Below the pieces are notes generated by a model, which saw only the letters and a list, made by a program, of their open reading frames with translations, was not told where the DNA came from and ran no database searches. DNA of 64,000 nt from Roridomyces roridus. Lineage: Eukaryota; Basidiomycota; Agaricomycetes; Agaricales; Mycenaceae. Location: assembly GCA_029378245.1 (NCBI GenBank), contig JARKIF010000009.1, forward strand, positions 806,001-870,000, given 5' to 3'. Shown piece by piece: positions 24,001-40,633 of this stretch; the stretch's first letter is position 1; every line of letters begins with the position of its first letter. The translations under genes and the position numbers were made by a program.

Positions 24001-27000
24001 GGCCAAAACATCTTCGGGAAGGGATGCGAGTTCTGCCTGTGCGGCCTGTCTGTAACGATCGTGTGCAAAGCTACACATATCACGGGCGCGTTGAATGATC
24101 CAGCCCTCTTCAATCGCCATTTGAAGGCCGCGTATCGAAGCGGAGGCATTAGTCGTGGGAGCCGAGTCAGGTATCTTCGACACTGCCCGCGTGAAACTCC
24201 ATCGCTCTTCACCCTCCTCCTCTCCTGAACTGCCGCTATTATTGTCTTCGCCATCAATGAGTCGCGCAATCTCCGTAAGATTGAATCTATGACGAGGTGA
24301 ACGGAAGGATACATTCTATGAAGTGACTCACGTCTCCCCGAACATTGCTCCCCATCTCAGATATTTTTTGGCTTCTTCGGGAAGCTCTCTCAGGTTGGAG
24401 ATTAAAAAGGTCAGGTCAGTGGGGTCAGACGTCTTCTTGCTTCCAAGGCTTTCCTCCACGCCGGCGACGTCGTAACTGTAAGGCTCGGTGTCAGAAGAGT
24501 CCCGGTGGCAGCTGTATTGCACGCACTCCCAGTGATTGCGCTCCCAGTTGAATTTGATCTGAAGTCTTATGTAAGCATATTCTACGACGGTGCATCATGC
24601 CTACATGGTGTTGTCGCTGCAGCGTCGTCAGAATATTCCGTGCGGAGAAGGCATTGCCAGAGGAAGCGTCGAAGATGATGCGGGACAGCGGGATGCAGTC
24701 CTCCTTGGAGCGGTGCAGGGATTTGGACACCATCGACCCGATGGCAGAGTAAGGGAGGGACTCGAGCGTGATCCATGTAGGGCGTGAGCGACCTGTAAAC
24801 ATTCCCCGCACCCGCTCAATCATCTCTCTATCAACACGTTGAGTTAGATGTGCCTGAATCTTCAGGCCACAAACAACACTGACGGATCGCCCGAACGTAA
24901 CGTGGCAAAAATGAGCTATAGAAATTAGCATCTGACACCACATTTGAGATGACCCCTCACCATTCGGCATTTTGAGTTAATGAGCGTTGAAACAAGGTCC
25001 AAGGTGCTGCCGTATGCCTTGTTAGAAAGTAAGGGTCGGAGCAGACAGGACCGGGCTCACGATTCATCCGCTTCGTGCAAGTCGTCAAGGAACAGTGCAA
25101 ACAATCTTGTCTCAGCAATTACAGAGAATACGTTTTGCACCAGTGTCTGGAACCGTGCACGGAGTTCCCGGCTAGTAAGATGCTCCTTTGGCGTCTCCAG
25201 CTCGATATCAAAGAGCGCCAAAACATCCTTGAGTTCTGGTGTCCCTTGATAAAGGAGGGGAACATTCTGAAGCTGCGGTCCCAGACGCTCCTTGAGCGCA
25301 ATGACGAAACGCTGCAGATCGGTATGAAAGACCATGAGTTGCCGCAACACGGCCGCCAAGCAGCTGAGCTGTGTGGACAGATTAGTTTCACGGGAAAGTG
25401 AGTACAAGTGCCAGACTTACAAGCTGCGAAAAGGGACCAGCCGAATCAGCGCTGAGAAATTTGGCCTGGCCCCAAAGCCCGTGCGCTAACAAAACAATGT
25501 TAGGCGCACGCACAAGTTGTGAGACGACCCGTACCTCGCCATTTTGCTTGATTTGCCAGGATGATGGAGCTTTTGCCGACACTGCAGAGACGTATGTATC
25601 AGCATCAGTCCCCAGCAACGCGATGCGACTCACCCGGGGGGACCCACTACAATGACGGCGTGTGTGCGGGGAACACGAGACTTGGTCTGCAGAGCCGCTC
25701 TCCGCAGTGTATCGGCCGGAGTGAAAGAAGAGCCGGCGCTGGATGGCGCAAAAGCACTTGGCATGCTAATAACGTCTTCCATCGGCGAATCACTTCGCAC
25801 TGATGAATGAGGCGAATCCGACGACATATCCTCCGAGTGCTCGACGCTCGATCCCAATCCGCTGCTAGCAGAAATGTCGATGGAAAAGGTGGTGGAGCAG
25901 TTGCGGACTATTCCGGCGCCATTGAATAAACCGGGCTAAAGGGGGGAAAGGAAATTACTTACTAACGTTGCGAACAATCTCAAGCTCTTTCTCGCGCCCG
26001 AACTGTGATTACCAGTGAGTGAAGCAGACGAATTTGGGCATCCCACCCTCCATACCAAAGTCAAGGGTATCGTAAAGTCCTGCATACGTCTTAGTAAGAT
26101 GAAATTCGAGCAGAAAATATATACCATGAATCGATCTTGAAGAGCAATTTCGAATGAGGGGATAAGCTAGGTGATGAGAGTTAGTGAGGAGAAGGATAAC
26201 CGAAATGCAGATGCTAACTTCCGAAGACTGTTCCGAGGTTGAAGATACGGTGACGAGCAGTCGTCGCTGACATTCCAGCAAATCCGCCTTCAGTCCTCGT
26301 GCACTCTGGTATCGCATATCGGGGCTCTTGACGAGGAGCTGCAGCGGGATGAGCAGGGTACAAGTCAGAGGGAGACGACTCACTCTGTCGACGATGCTTG
26401 CCAGCACTTGAGGAACGTCGCGTCGGACCTCGTGAACCGGCATCGGCCGCTTCTGCACAATTGAGTGCAGAAGTTCCAATGGTCCCCCTTCGAAAGGCAT
26501 TTGCCCACGTCCCACAAGCAATGTCCAAAAGAGGATGCCCAAGGAATAGAGATCGGTGCGGTGGTCCTGCGTCATGGTCTCGATGCTGCCCGTCTGCTCT
26601 GGTGCAAGATAACACAAGGCCTCCTTGACCTTGACCTTTTCGAGCTCATCAAACGCGCGGAGGACGAGAGAGGACGGGGAACCAAAGCTCTCGAGGGAGA
26701 TGGCGCGGTTGCCAAAGTGCACGAATCGGACGATGCCCGAATGTGAATTTAAATGGAACGCATTGGCGCGGACTTCGCGATGGACGACACCAGCCCTGTG
26801 CATCGCTTCCAGACAATGCGTGGCTTGTACGGCAAATCTACAACAGTCAGCCGTGTGGATGAATGGCGCGTAAAGCTCACTCTAGAAATGACGCAAGGTC
26901 CATGACGTCCGTCGCGACGTCGTCCAGCGAGTCGGCTTCCTCAATCTCCATCATGTACGCGTCGGGACCATGCGAAGAAGGCGGTCGGATGCGCGACACG

Positions 27001-27496
27001 TCGGGGAGAAGCAGATCATTCACTCGCGTCGGGGGCAGAAACCTGCCCAGAAGATTCAACCCTGGGTGCGCAAGCAACAGCACCACAACGTCCCCGCTAT
27101 CTTTCGGGATATTGAAGAATTCAATAAGCCGAAGTGCATGACGCGAGCCGTCCGATGTGGTTGCCAAACGGCCGAGGCTAGATGCATAGATGAGACTGAG
27201 ACCTTGCACGGAGAAAAGTAGCACGGACAGATGTGCCTCGCGTTCCAGACACATCGAGCCGTTGGACTGGTTCGGCGCCACCTTGGCGAGAACATTGGAC
27301 TCGTCCTTGAGACTGCTCCCCTCGGCCAGCATAGTCATGCTCCCCGTATCGTGCCATGGACGAGCCTCCGGGGTGGTGTCAGATCGTTAAACGACTGGGA
27401 TTGAACTGGGCACACCTTCTCAAAAGTGTACCCTGGAACGGAGAGAACGCCATCGCGGAAGTATAGCGTAGCCAGCGGCCCGAACTTGCGCCTCAT
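18079..27496 (-). CDS. Group X hybrid histidine kinase with N-terminal pseudokinase and AAA ATPase
   Basis: A very large stress-sensing kinase resembling S. pombe Mak2/Mak3. Order from the N-terminus: a protein-kinase-like domain (about 27340-26000) with HREVRANAF in place of HRDxKxxN and HFG in place of DFG, but YLAPEQTG retained, so probably inactive. Next an AAA-type ATPase with P-loop GPPGVGKSSIILAN split by an intron near 25630, and a long helical region. Then a GAF domain (about 20500-20750), a HisKA domain with phospho-His in SMSHELRTPF (near 20270), an HATPase with DTGIGLSS and GTGLGLSI, and a C-terminal receiver with FDHHMPICDGVEATKRL and a KPL lysine motif. The last exon reads DLLSLLSMFGAPPA. 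More than 30 short introns are expected. The true start may be in an upstream exon, since the frame is open to about 27540. It likely feeds a Ypd1-type phosphorelay (inference). Confidence 0.88.
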
Positions 27497-27695
27497 GAAT
27501 CGGGGCAGCAATGGTCTTACGGAGAAGAACAGGCGTAAACTTTGGTCATCCGTGACCGCAATCTCTTGATCTCATTCACTCAGTTCACACGAAGAGAGAA
27601 TGTAATCCAGGCAGTAATGTCACGTTGAAATGTACGGTACACAGAACTCAAAAAATGGAGATGGGAGGATAGGGCAGCAAGTGCGTGGTAATACA

Positions 27696-29759
<2,064 letters not shown>

Positions 29760-29882
29760 TTTGGTGCAGGAAGGGGATGGAGGTATGAACAAACAAGAAA
29801 GGTGGCAGTGCACAGCCAACCTTGCGCACGGACCCAGGTGACTCAACTCGACTCGTATTCAAGAGAAAAAAAGTGCTAAATG

Positions 29883-32794
29883 CTACAGTAACTCCTTGGC
29901 CCGCTTAACCAGTACATCCATATCGTTCCTGTCCTGTAAAAATTCTCGAGCCTTGACCAACAGATTATCCAACAATTCTTTTTGTCCGGGCGTTGCAAGA
30001 GCTTTGCTCAGGAACGCGATAGGACACGGCAGTCGCCCAAACCACAGCATCAACATGGAGGACACCAGCCTCGTCGAGTATCTGCCCACCAACTACAGCG
30101 CGAATAGAATCATCGAACGACCCGTCAGAGAGCTGGAGCGATGCGAGTTGGATGATTTCTGGTTTCACGGGCGGTGGGGGAGGAGGCTGTATCGGTACCA
30201 CCGTGACTTGCTGAGCCCGCTCCGCACGGATCTGGGGCGGTGCCAATCTCACCGATTCCAGCTTCGGTGAAGGACTACGCTGCATCTGAGCGTCTTCCTC
30301 AGACACTGGGGGCGGCGTATCACTCCAGTCGCTCCATTCCGAGGACCCATCCAGAGAACTCATAGTCGAGAACGTTGCATCACTTTCGTACCCTCCATTC
30401 CGGCCCGGATCGTCGTGATCGGATGCTGGCGAACTAGACGCCGAGTCGGGCCATGCGCCCGGAAAGTCGTCTGCCGCTTCGTTCTTTTCCGCGGGCTCAG
30501 GGTTGAAGATGCTCTTGAGCATCTCACGGAGCCCACGAGGTTTGGGTGTTACCGATTCCGTGTCAGAAATGGGTCTGGGGCTGGGAGATCGGACACGACG
30601 ACGCCGCTTGAGTCTCTTGCCCCTAAATCGACGACAACGAATGAAGTATGCCGACTGGCAACTTGGTACCGCTCGCCCAACCGGACAATGGCTGCTTTCC
30701 TAATCTCCTCCTCCGTCGCAATGCCAATTGGAAGCGCCGGTGGTGCGACGCGCTCTTGATGGTCCTGGATCAACCGCCAAGCTGCGAGAGTGTGCACAAG
30801 CGGCAGTCCAGGCTCAGAGTCTGCGAGTTGTATTCCCCGAATGGGAACCGTCAACTCGAACGAGTTTCTTCCACCATTGAGCTGGCCCCGTAAAACGACT
30901 TCCTTCGGCACGGTCGTTTTCCTCAGAGCGAGAATGGCATACACGTTGAGTCGAGTGCCCGTGTGAATCTGTGGTATAGACGACGGGGATTGTTGGATGG
31001 CTGGCGTCGGTTGTAAACGAATGCTATAAGGGGACGGGTTGCTGAAATTCACAGTTGGTGATCGGACAGTCAAGTTTTCGTCAGGTATTCCCCAGTCGAT
31101 GGTCACATTCTCGACGAATGGCGACCGTCCAGCCGAAAACAGTCTTGCACACTTGCCGAGCATGCTTTCCGTGTGGACCGCAAAAAGGCATACTCCATTC
31201 CCAGCACGTGCAATGCCTTCACACATGGCAGTAGAAATTCCATCGCCAATGCCGAGGCAGAAGACACGCAAGGGGTGGTCCTTCGTGCCAGCGCGCACCG
31301 CGGTCTGGATGTCGGATACGGTTTGGTCATAGTCGTTCACCTACTGGAATGAATTTAGGGGAGAGATGGCGCACAGGTACACTTACCTCCCCATCGGTCA
31401 GCACGAATACAGCAGTGGCGATGCCACCAGTGCGGGAGGCGAAGACTGCGTTCAGAGCCGCTCGTATCTCCGTCCCGAAATCCGCTTGCATGGAATCAAC
31501 ATGGGAACTCTATCCTTCCGTATCAGGATCAGACACAGCGGGGAAGCTCATACACATACTGCTTCGTCCAACGTCTGTTGGTTATAAGGGGCAGCACGAA
31601 GCCACAGACTACTGTGGCTGCGGCTAAAACTGAATATGTTGAATGTAGATCCGTGACTTGGCAGCATTCGCAACAGAAGCTTCAGCGTGCTGGATGGCAT
31701 TTCAGCAAATGAACGGCCGCAAAATAACTTTTTTTTTCACCTTTTAGCAGTATCAATTCGAGGTCCGACCATGCTTCCACTACGATCAATGAGGAAGATG
31801 TACTCTTGGCCAGCAACCGGAGGCAGCTTGAAGTTGGGAACAATGGTAAACTGCAGAGCGAGAGTGTCCGACCGATTGGGCGTCCGGTTCAGCTCTGCAA
31901 AACACCGCGGCTCGTCCAATCCTTCCGCTTGAACCACGAGAACAAAGTCTCGATCGAGGAAAGTAGACGAGACAAATCGAACAGTCGACCGACGGCGCGA
32001 AGGGCGGCCGAGATGAGTTTTATATCGGGTTTCGACGATCTCGTCAGGATGACTTGGACTGGTGATGCTCTGGATGCGGCCACTTGTCTGTATTTCCGTC
32101 GTGATTCGTATGCGGGTACTGGATGAGGGTGCAATAGCTTCCTCTAAGCCAGGCAAGGGTGGCCCGTAGCGCTCTCCGACATAAGACGGAAGTTGGAGCC
32201 GAATTTCATCTACATTGTCATCGTTTGCGAGAGTCATGGTGAACTGGGTGGGTTTAGAGGGGATGAATAAATCATGGCTGGCTATGTACATACCACCAGC
32301 TTGGTTGATACGGTCTCGCCTGCTGGAATCGATCCGACTGAGATGGTGAAAACTTGGGCAGCGATTAGTTGCGAACCCAGAGCTGATAATGATACTAACC
32401 ATCGTCGGCGACCCATTCCAACAAACTGGTCTCTTGCCCCAGAGCGAGAGCCTGCTCGTGTTCTTCTCTGGCTTTGGTCTTTTCTTTGCACGATGCCTTG
32501 AGGACGCGCCCATCGCATGTCGTCATTTCGAATGAACATATGGCGGCATTGGCTGGCACAGGAAAGTAATATGTAGCCCTCGAAGTGGCTGTATTGAGTG
32601 GATTGCGATACTTTTGGGTCACCGCAACGCGGGCTGCCATGTCGAGAATAAGCAGACGAGCTCTCATTTCCTCGACTAATGAAACGTTCAAAATTGTTGT
32701 TTCCACTCCGTCCAGCCACCTACTCACGCACGAGATGCTCCCGTTGTCCGTCGGTGGACCCAGATGTGTGGACGATTCCATTGCGAGGCGGCAT
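29883..32794 (-). CDS. VIT and von Willebrand factor A domain protein
   Basis: Cytoplasmic protein of the fungal VIT-vWA family; biochemical role unknown. The start MPPRNGIVHTSGS leads into the VIT domain (LLILDMAARVAVTQKYRNP, ATYYFPVPANAAICSFEM). The vWA domain follows with a complete MIDAS start FLIDRSGSM. Beyond is a beta-rich region, then a Ser/Pro/Asp-rich low-complexity stretch (WPDSASSSPASDHDD). The C-terminal helical tail is KELLDNLLVKAREFLQ...VKRAKELL. Introns are short. An extra base near 30021-30027, between WATAV and IAFLSK, separates the conserved tail from the rest. Without correction the protein would end about 20 residues after the break at 29965. It diverges from DIC1 across about 200 bp. 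Confidence 0.85.
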
Positions 32795-32997
32795 TGTCGT
32801 CGAGATGGGAAAGTGATGACCACCTTACATCCTCTGGCTTTATACCCACGAGTATGAATCGACGTAAATTGGAGGCAGGATACAAGCACAGTGGCGTTCA
32901 GCTCGCGTTCAGCAACTGATCGGTAGTCGGCTTCAATTTGTTGCGGGATTTGATTGCGGTGAGGTCAGTCAAAGTTACGCGGTCTCCTCTTACCGCC

Positions 32998-34373
32998 ATG
33001 TCTGCAAATTATCCTTTCTGGTGAGGACCCATCTTTCTTTTCCATGTCCCGCTTTTCTGACGAGGCCACAGGTTGGGTGGTGTGTGTAATTACATATCTC
33101 AAGAAAATTGCTCAATCTTTTCCCTGCAGGAGTGGCAGCTTCCAGTACGTGTTCTTCGGCACACTCTGCAATGTTTTTTGATTGTCCGTAGTGGCTGCCT
33201 CGTTCACACACCCTCTGGACTTTGCTAAAGTGTCCGTCTTATCTCTTTGGCCCGTAACCAACATTCAACGCTTCTCTAGCCGAATGCAAACGCTAGAAAC
33301 CGCGCCCGGGGTAAAGAAGCCTTCACTACTGACGGTTTTACGCGCTGCAATCCACGAATCAGGCCTGCGCAGCGTGTATACCGGCCTCACCGCGGCATGG
33401 ATGCGACAAATGAGCTATTCCCTCGTACGCATAGGCGTTTACGAGGACCTCAAGTCTCGTCTCTCAAAACAGGGTTCGCCGTCCACATTCGCTCTCATTG
33501 CTGCCGCCAGTTTTGCCGGGGGGCTCGGAGGAATTGTCGGCAATCCCGCGGGTGAGCAATTATGCGCGTGTTTCGCGACTTGACGCGCTTATTCGTGTGC
33601 CAGACATTATTTTGGTGCGAATGACGAGCGACTCGATGCGCCCGCCAGACAAAAGATACGGTTATTCGAACGGAGTAACCGGCTTGTTCAGCCTTGCCAA
33701 GGAGGAGGGACTACGTGGACTCACGCGGGGACTGGGAACTAATGCAGTGAGTGTCCATCCCCGCGGATTTCTTATTCTAATTTCACACACCAAGTCGAGA
33801 GCTGTCCTCATGAACGTGCGTTTTTTGCATCATCCCGTCATTCCTCGTAACCAAGTTTGTGTGATAGGCCTCGCAAGTTGGATCGTGAGCGTTCCCCTCA
33901 CGTGCAACGCGTCATACTCATTTCGCAGATACGATTTCTTCAAAGGGCAGCTACTGCGGCGCTCGAGCGCGATATTTAATTATCAAATGAAAGACAACCT
34001 CTTATTGCATGTCACGGCCAGCTTACTGGCCGGCACTGTTGCCACCTAGTGCGTGTTATTCAAGTCTCACACGCAGCATTCTCACCGCCCAATCGCAGCC
34101 GTATGCTCTCCCGCGGACGTCATGAGGACGCGGATAATGGCTCTGCCTCAAACCTCGGAATCGTCGTTCATACATATCCTCACCACCTCCATCCGAGAAG
34201 AAGGTCTTAGGTTCCTCTTCAAAGGATGGACCCCGGCATTTTACCGTCTGGGCCCCAACACCGTCCTACTATTCGTCTTTTTCGAGGTATCGTTAACCCA
34301 GCAGTCTTTCGATGTCTTTCTGCTGACGCTCGTCTTGCAGCAACTCAAGAAAGGCTACAAATCTCTGACATGA
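32998..34373 (+). CDS. DIC1: Mitochondrial dicarboxylate carrier
   Basis: Inner-membrane carrier exchanging malate/succinate for phosphate. Three mitochondrial-carrier repeats are visible, with signatures PLDFAKVRMQT, PADIILVRMTSD and PADVMRTRIM. The N-terminus MSANYPFWLGGVAASMAAS is spread over three exons, one of 15 nt (33130-33144). The segment NASQVGSYDFFK is the hallmark of the dicarboxylate/oxoglutarate subgroup. The C-terminus reads KGWTPAFYRLGPNTVLLFVF then QLKKGYKSLT. Seven or eight short introns are needed. At 34047 an extra A precedes GTGCGTG, so the splice junction between AGTVAT and VCSPADV is one base out of phase. Length is about 300 aa after splicing, normal for the family. 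Confidence 0.9.
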
Positions 34374-34608
34374 CTTTAACATGTACCGCATCTACCTTCA
34401 CTGGACTCTAGACTACATCTTCGGGCATAGACCTAGACTTAGAGATTAGATAGATGATGCTGCTCTGTACTTCACTGTAACTATACCATCTAAACTTATC
34501 TTTACTATTCCAAGAAATGATAATTGCAAGCTGGTAAGTACATGGAGACATTATTCGACGAGTATTATACAGTGTCTCCTGGCTACAACTGAACAAGAAA
34601 AGGAAAGT

Positions 34609-36042
<1,434 letters not shown>

Positions 36043-36529
36043 GGTCGCGGTGCATGAACAGAGGAGAGAGTGGCCGCCACACAGCGCCAAGCAACATTCA
36101 AAGTTTCCTTATTCAGTGATACGATGCTACATTGCTGCAGGAAATGCTGCAGGAAATTCTACTACAGGAACGGCATAAAGCAGGCAACGTGGTGGACGCA
36201 GTTTCGTGGCAACAATGGAGGTTTTCGATGAGGTCTCTGGAGAGACCGCATCATTTTTGCTGCTCTGCGCGGTTCTTTGAGCGAAGTGTGAGGGACCCTG
36301 TTGGTGTTGAATAAAGAGCTGCTCTCTGTCCTGCGGTGCGCCCTGTGCATGGGGCAGGGGGCGAGCAGTATCGCGAGTCGCGACGCGTTCAGAGTTCGAG
36401 ACAAGCCGAGCTGTCAAAAGAATTTTGATCTCGACCAAAATTTTTGACCGAAGACGTCGGTGGGTGTTCTGCTTCGCCATCGCCCTCTTCTCCCTTCTGA
36501 ACTCGTCCATAGCGGTGGCCACTTACTCA
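36043..36529. promoter_or_regulatory. Divergent intergenic region between PHO85 and UTP5
   Basis: 487 bp between two divergent starts, presumably holding both promoters. It contains a short direct repeat (GAAATGCTGC/GAAATTCTAC with CAGGAA units, 36140-36170). No clear TATA box is seen for either gene. Small ORFs here are judged to be chance. Confidence 0.4.
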
Positions 36530-39010
36530 ATGGCCTCCACAGGAAAGTCCAAGAAAAACTCTTCAAAAGCTCCTCGCGGACGACCCGCAGCGACCTCGGT
36601 CATATCCCAGCCAGTCGTCGAAGATGCTTCCTATCTCACCGCCCTTTCATCCTTCTCAACAAAGGGCAATCTGTTTGCCTTCCTTTCCCTCGCGGTCGAC
36701 AAGCACCGTTTACGCGTCTACGACACAGCGACTGGCCAGTCCGTAGCGGAGCATGTCGTCGATTCCGCTCGGGTCTCCTCCTTGACATGGAGCAATTTCG
36801 ATCCGTCGGAGACGTCTCGGCCTGCCGTTGACGCGGAGGAGCCCCCCAATAAAAAGAAGAGGAAGAAGAGGAATAGCGAGGTTGGCGTTGAGGGATCTCC
36901 CCAGGTCACTACTGCCATCGAGGTCGTAGTTCTCGGGCTCTCAGACGGTACGGTCCTATTTTTCTCGCCCACCCACGGCAGAATCATCCGGACACTGTCC
37001 CACTCATCGAGCACCGCCGCTATACTATCCGTCGTGCTAACCCAGCGCGAGGGTAGCACCACTCCCACCACATGGACCTCTGGTTCAGATGGCACAATTC
37101 GTCTATGGAACGCCCAGAAAAACGAAATTTTGGGCAGCTGGAAAAACGAGGACCGGATACCTTATTCATCCATGGCTATCCGGCCAACCGCCGAGGAAGA
37201 TCGCGTCGACCTGCTCGTCGCAAACCATTCCATCAAGCTCCTATCCACCAGCTCCGACACGCTCACGGAAAAACCTGCACAACTCGCGTCGTTCACCGGA
37301 CACGCGTCTCCCATAAAATGCGTCCAGTGGGATGCTTCTCAAACACCTCCGGCACGGTTCATGACAATGGCGGACGGAGACAGAATCGTTTCTATATGGA
37401 AGACTCCGGAAGGATCTGCGACGGAGGGGGAAAATGGTCGCGTCTGTCCAGTTGGACTCTGACGCCAGGACCATATCACTTTCTCTCTCCTCCCCTATTC
37501 CCTCGGAGAGACAAAATCTGCTCACTCTCACCGCGTCCGGGAAAATCTCAATATTCCCGATACCGACAGAGCTAGTCCCGCCAGCGAGCTCTAGCCGCAC
37601 ACCACACAAAGTATCCACCCTCCTCCCTCGTTCCAACCTCTCCGTCTCTGTGAAGAAGGGGTCCTCTGGCGCACAGGTGGTCAATGCGTCGTTTGCTGCC
37701 GGTGTTTCTGGCCACATACGGGTGGCCCGAATCGTTGGTGGTGTACGACCGGTCTTTGATCTCGTCGTTAGTAGTTCTTTCGTTTTACCCATCACTGTCA
37801 CTCAGCCACGCACAGCAATATCTGGACGACAAGGGCGATTTTATCCCAGAAGTCACCATAGAGGATTTCAAGGCCAACATGATCACTGAATCCGTTTCGG
37901 TATGTTCTATTCAAGAGAATATGCCGTCGATATTGATACTTCTTCGCAGGCAGCGCCCAACAAGCGCTACACCGAGTCCGGATCTGTAGCAGTTCGTTCA
38001 GGCGCCGAGTTGGGGCAAGACGAGGACATGGACGACGCTGCTCCGAATGTTGTCGACGGCGAGTTGGATGTTGACCTCGCGGAACTCAGCCTCGGACAGC
38101 GTCTCACGGCCCTCTCAGGGGATGCACCGCTTGCCTCTTCTGAGAGCGACGAAGAGGCTGACGGCACCACTAAAAAATCGACTGGCCCTCGAAAATCCAG
38201 CGCCCAAGATGGTTCTGTCGCACCAGCCAACTCGCTCACGCGGACCCTTATCCAAGCTCTACATTCGTCCGATACGCGGCTCTTGGAAACTTGCCTAGCG
38301 CATTCAGACCAGACGCTGATACGGAACACGGTCCGGCGGCTCCCGCCGCAGCTGGCCGTTCCGTTAATCACTGCATGCGTGGAACGCCTTGGCCGTGGGT
38401 CGCGTGCTGCGAACATGAAGGGTGGAGGAGGTGGGGCTAGTTCACAGCGAGGAACTGCACTCATCGTTTGGGTCAAGACCGTCTTGGCGTTGCATAGCGG
38501 TCACCTGATGACTGTAAGTGGCACTAAACTGACTGCTTTACACTGAGATTAACAACATGGGATATGTAGATGCCTGATCTCGTGGCAAGGCTTTCCGGTC
38601 TGCATGCTACGCTCTCGTCGCGTCTCGCGCTGCAAGAGAATCTGCTTTCTCTTAGTGGGCGATTGGACATGGTGCTCTCGCAGATCGAGATGCGGTCTTC
38701 CGTCGCTCCCGCTCCCTTGGTGTCCAGAAAAGGAGCACGGGCGGAAGGGCAGAACACGACTCGGTATGTGGAAGGAGAGAGCGCGGATGAGGACGACGAG
38801 ATGGAAGTCGAAGTCGAGGACGAAGATGATGCGGGCAGTGTAGAGGATGTGGAACTCGGAGGAGATAGTTCCGAGGAAGAGAGTGAAGAAGAGGAAGAGG
38901 ATGGTGAAGAGGATGACGAAGAGGGCAGCGATGAAGACGGGTCTGTAAATGGCTTCATTGACGACGAGGCTGAAGAGTACAGTGAAGAAGACGACGATGA
39001 AAGTGAATAG
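36530..39010 (+). CDS. UTP5: U3 snoRNP t-UTP protein UTP5/WDR43
   Basis: Nucleolar small-subunit processome component linked to rDNA transcription. WD repeats fill the N-terminal half (SSFSTKGNLFAFLSLAVDKH, WTSGSDGTIRLWNAQ, SFTGHASPIKCVQWD). A lysine-rich nuclear signal PNKKKRKKRNSE sits at about residue 105. The Utp12 domain follows (SLTRTLIQALHSSDTRLLE, LITACVERLGRGS, VKTVLALHSGHLM). The C-terminus is a very acidic tail of about 80 residues. Introns lie near 37775-37820, 37900-37950 and 38515-38570. An extra base in the run at 37425-37434 (GGGGGAAAA) shifts the frame between PEGSATEG and MVASVQLDSDAR; ignoring one base restores a continuous protein. The start at 36530 (MASTGKSKK) has a better family fit than the upstream in-frame ATG at 36425. 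Confidence 0.92.
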
Positions 39011-39146
39011 TACTAATTGTAACGAAGCTGTTTCCTAACCGCCATTCGTCGTCTTTGGCATTCTAGCTCGTGTGTTCTGGCCGGCCGAGGTCGATGTTCG
39101 ACGCCTTTTTTGCTGCGGCTTCGCCGTTCCTGGCGACTAGTACGGA

Positions 39147-40517
39147 TTAAATCATTTTCTGGGCGGAAACAGAGAAGCGCACTTTTAGCACTGGGTCGGG
39201 TTGGTCATCACCGGAGTCGGTCAGGGCGGTCAGGTCGCTCTCGGCGCCATCTGCTTCTTCTTCCTGAGGTAGTCTCAGTAACCGTTGGAAACGAATTCGG
39301 CAAGTTACCTTCGCTTTCCGTTTACCCCGGGAGAGCTTCTTGGTTACAGGCCCGTCTAGTGCTTGAAGCTCGACCACATAGGCCGAAGTCCTGCCGCCGA
39401 CGGTAATCCACTTTATGGTGGCTGGATCACCGGAAGGCTAGCCGCGAAGTAATGAATTTTCCAGAATTCTGATCGTAGGCAACCTACTAGCTTCAAGGTT
39501 TGTGCGGCCTTCTTCCCTTTACCCTACACCAAATTAGTAACGTCTAGAGTCTTGTGCCTTTTCGATTTATTACCCAGCGATGTTTGAAAAGCCAATGCTC
39601 AGGGAACTTGGAGTCATCTGCGTTCACTGAGACGGCAGTTTCGCAGACGTTCGAGATTTGGTGATGCAGGGTGGCGAGTTGCTGCTCCGTGAGGGTGTTG
39701 GATCGCGCCTCGGGATGTATCCGCGCATTGTAGAGAATTTCATCTGCGACATGTGAGTAACGATTGGGTGCCTTAATGTAAGGTATACCCGCGACCCAAT
39801 TGCCAACACCGGCGCTGAAAGACTGGTCCAAGAGCAGCGCCTTAATCGGGCAAGACCGCTTCAGAACGCGCGGCTTAAATTCTTCCAGGGATGGCATAGA
39901 CAGAATGGGGTCAAACCCAAGCTCAGATATCGGCGGTTCGGTCAGCGGGGATACACAGAGCCGGATACGTCCAAGACGACGAGCATCTAGGAACGCAAGC
40001 TCCGTCGTAGTGCCAGTTGAACTATCAAAAAGATGCAGAATGAACTGTGCACATGTAAATCAGAATCAAGATTCGGAAATTCACCCGCCTTCATGAACCG
40101 CGGGGGCCATTGGTCCTTGTTCGCTGTTTTGGGCGTTTCTTTGTAGTACGACGCGAGCTCCCCTTTGACCTGGAGCATACCAGTCATGCCAAAATGTAGC
40201 ACTGGCATTCGACCAGGGCCAGACAAGTTGATGTAGAACACTTTGCCTGTGGACTGGCTCGCAACTAGACTGGGGCTGCCGGCAGGTGTTGCGTACCATA
40301 TCTTCCTGCGCTCTCGAGGGTTCTCCCAGTTAATTCTTTAATCTTGCCAAGAATTGCTCAAGAGATGTAAAAGGTTTTCAGTAGAACGTACAAAGTCGTC
40401 GTGGGTCACTCCGGAGAAGACGATGGTGTCCTCGACGGCCTCGACCCTCTGAATAAGTTGACCAGAGTATTCATTGATTTGCCTTTTAGCCCTCTCAACT
40501 TCAGGGAGCTCAGGCAT
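39147..40517 (-). CDS. Formamidopyrimidine-DNA glycosylase (Fpg/MutM family)
   Basis: Base-excision repair glycosylase/AP lyase. The N-terminus is MPELPEVERAKRQI, with the catalytic Pro2 and Glu3. FYINLSGPGRMPVLHFGMTGML is the conserved beta-sandwich region. The H2TH domain has LLDQSFSAGVGNWVAGIPYI. The usual bacterial C-terminal zinc finger is absent; instead there is a lysine-rich tail (KKLSRGKRKAK) and an acidic end, as in plant and fungal enzymes. About six short introns. At 40084-40086 (CCC on the plus strand) one extra base makes the splice between RFMKA and FILHLF one base out of phase. It diverges from mL43 with only 116 bp between starts. Confidence 0.93.
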
Positions 40518-40633
40518 TGGGTCTGGTCTCCCACAGTCTAGGACTGCAGTATCTCTTCTTGAGTGGGGATGTCGTCGAGGTCAAGTCATCTCCTATTTGA
40601 GCAAGTTTGATCAAGTGATCGCATCATTCTTGC

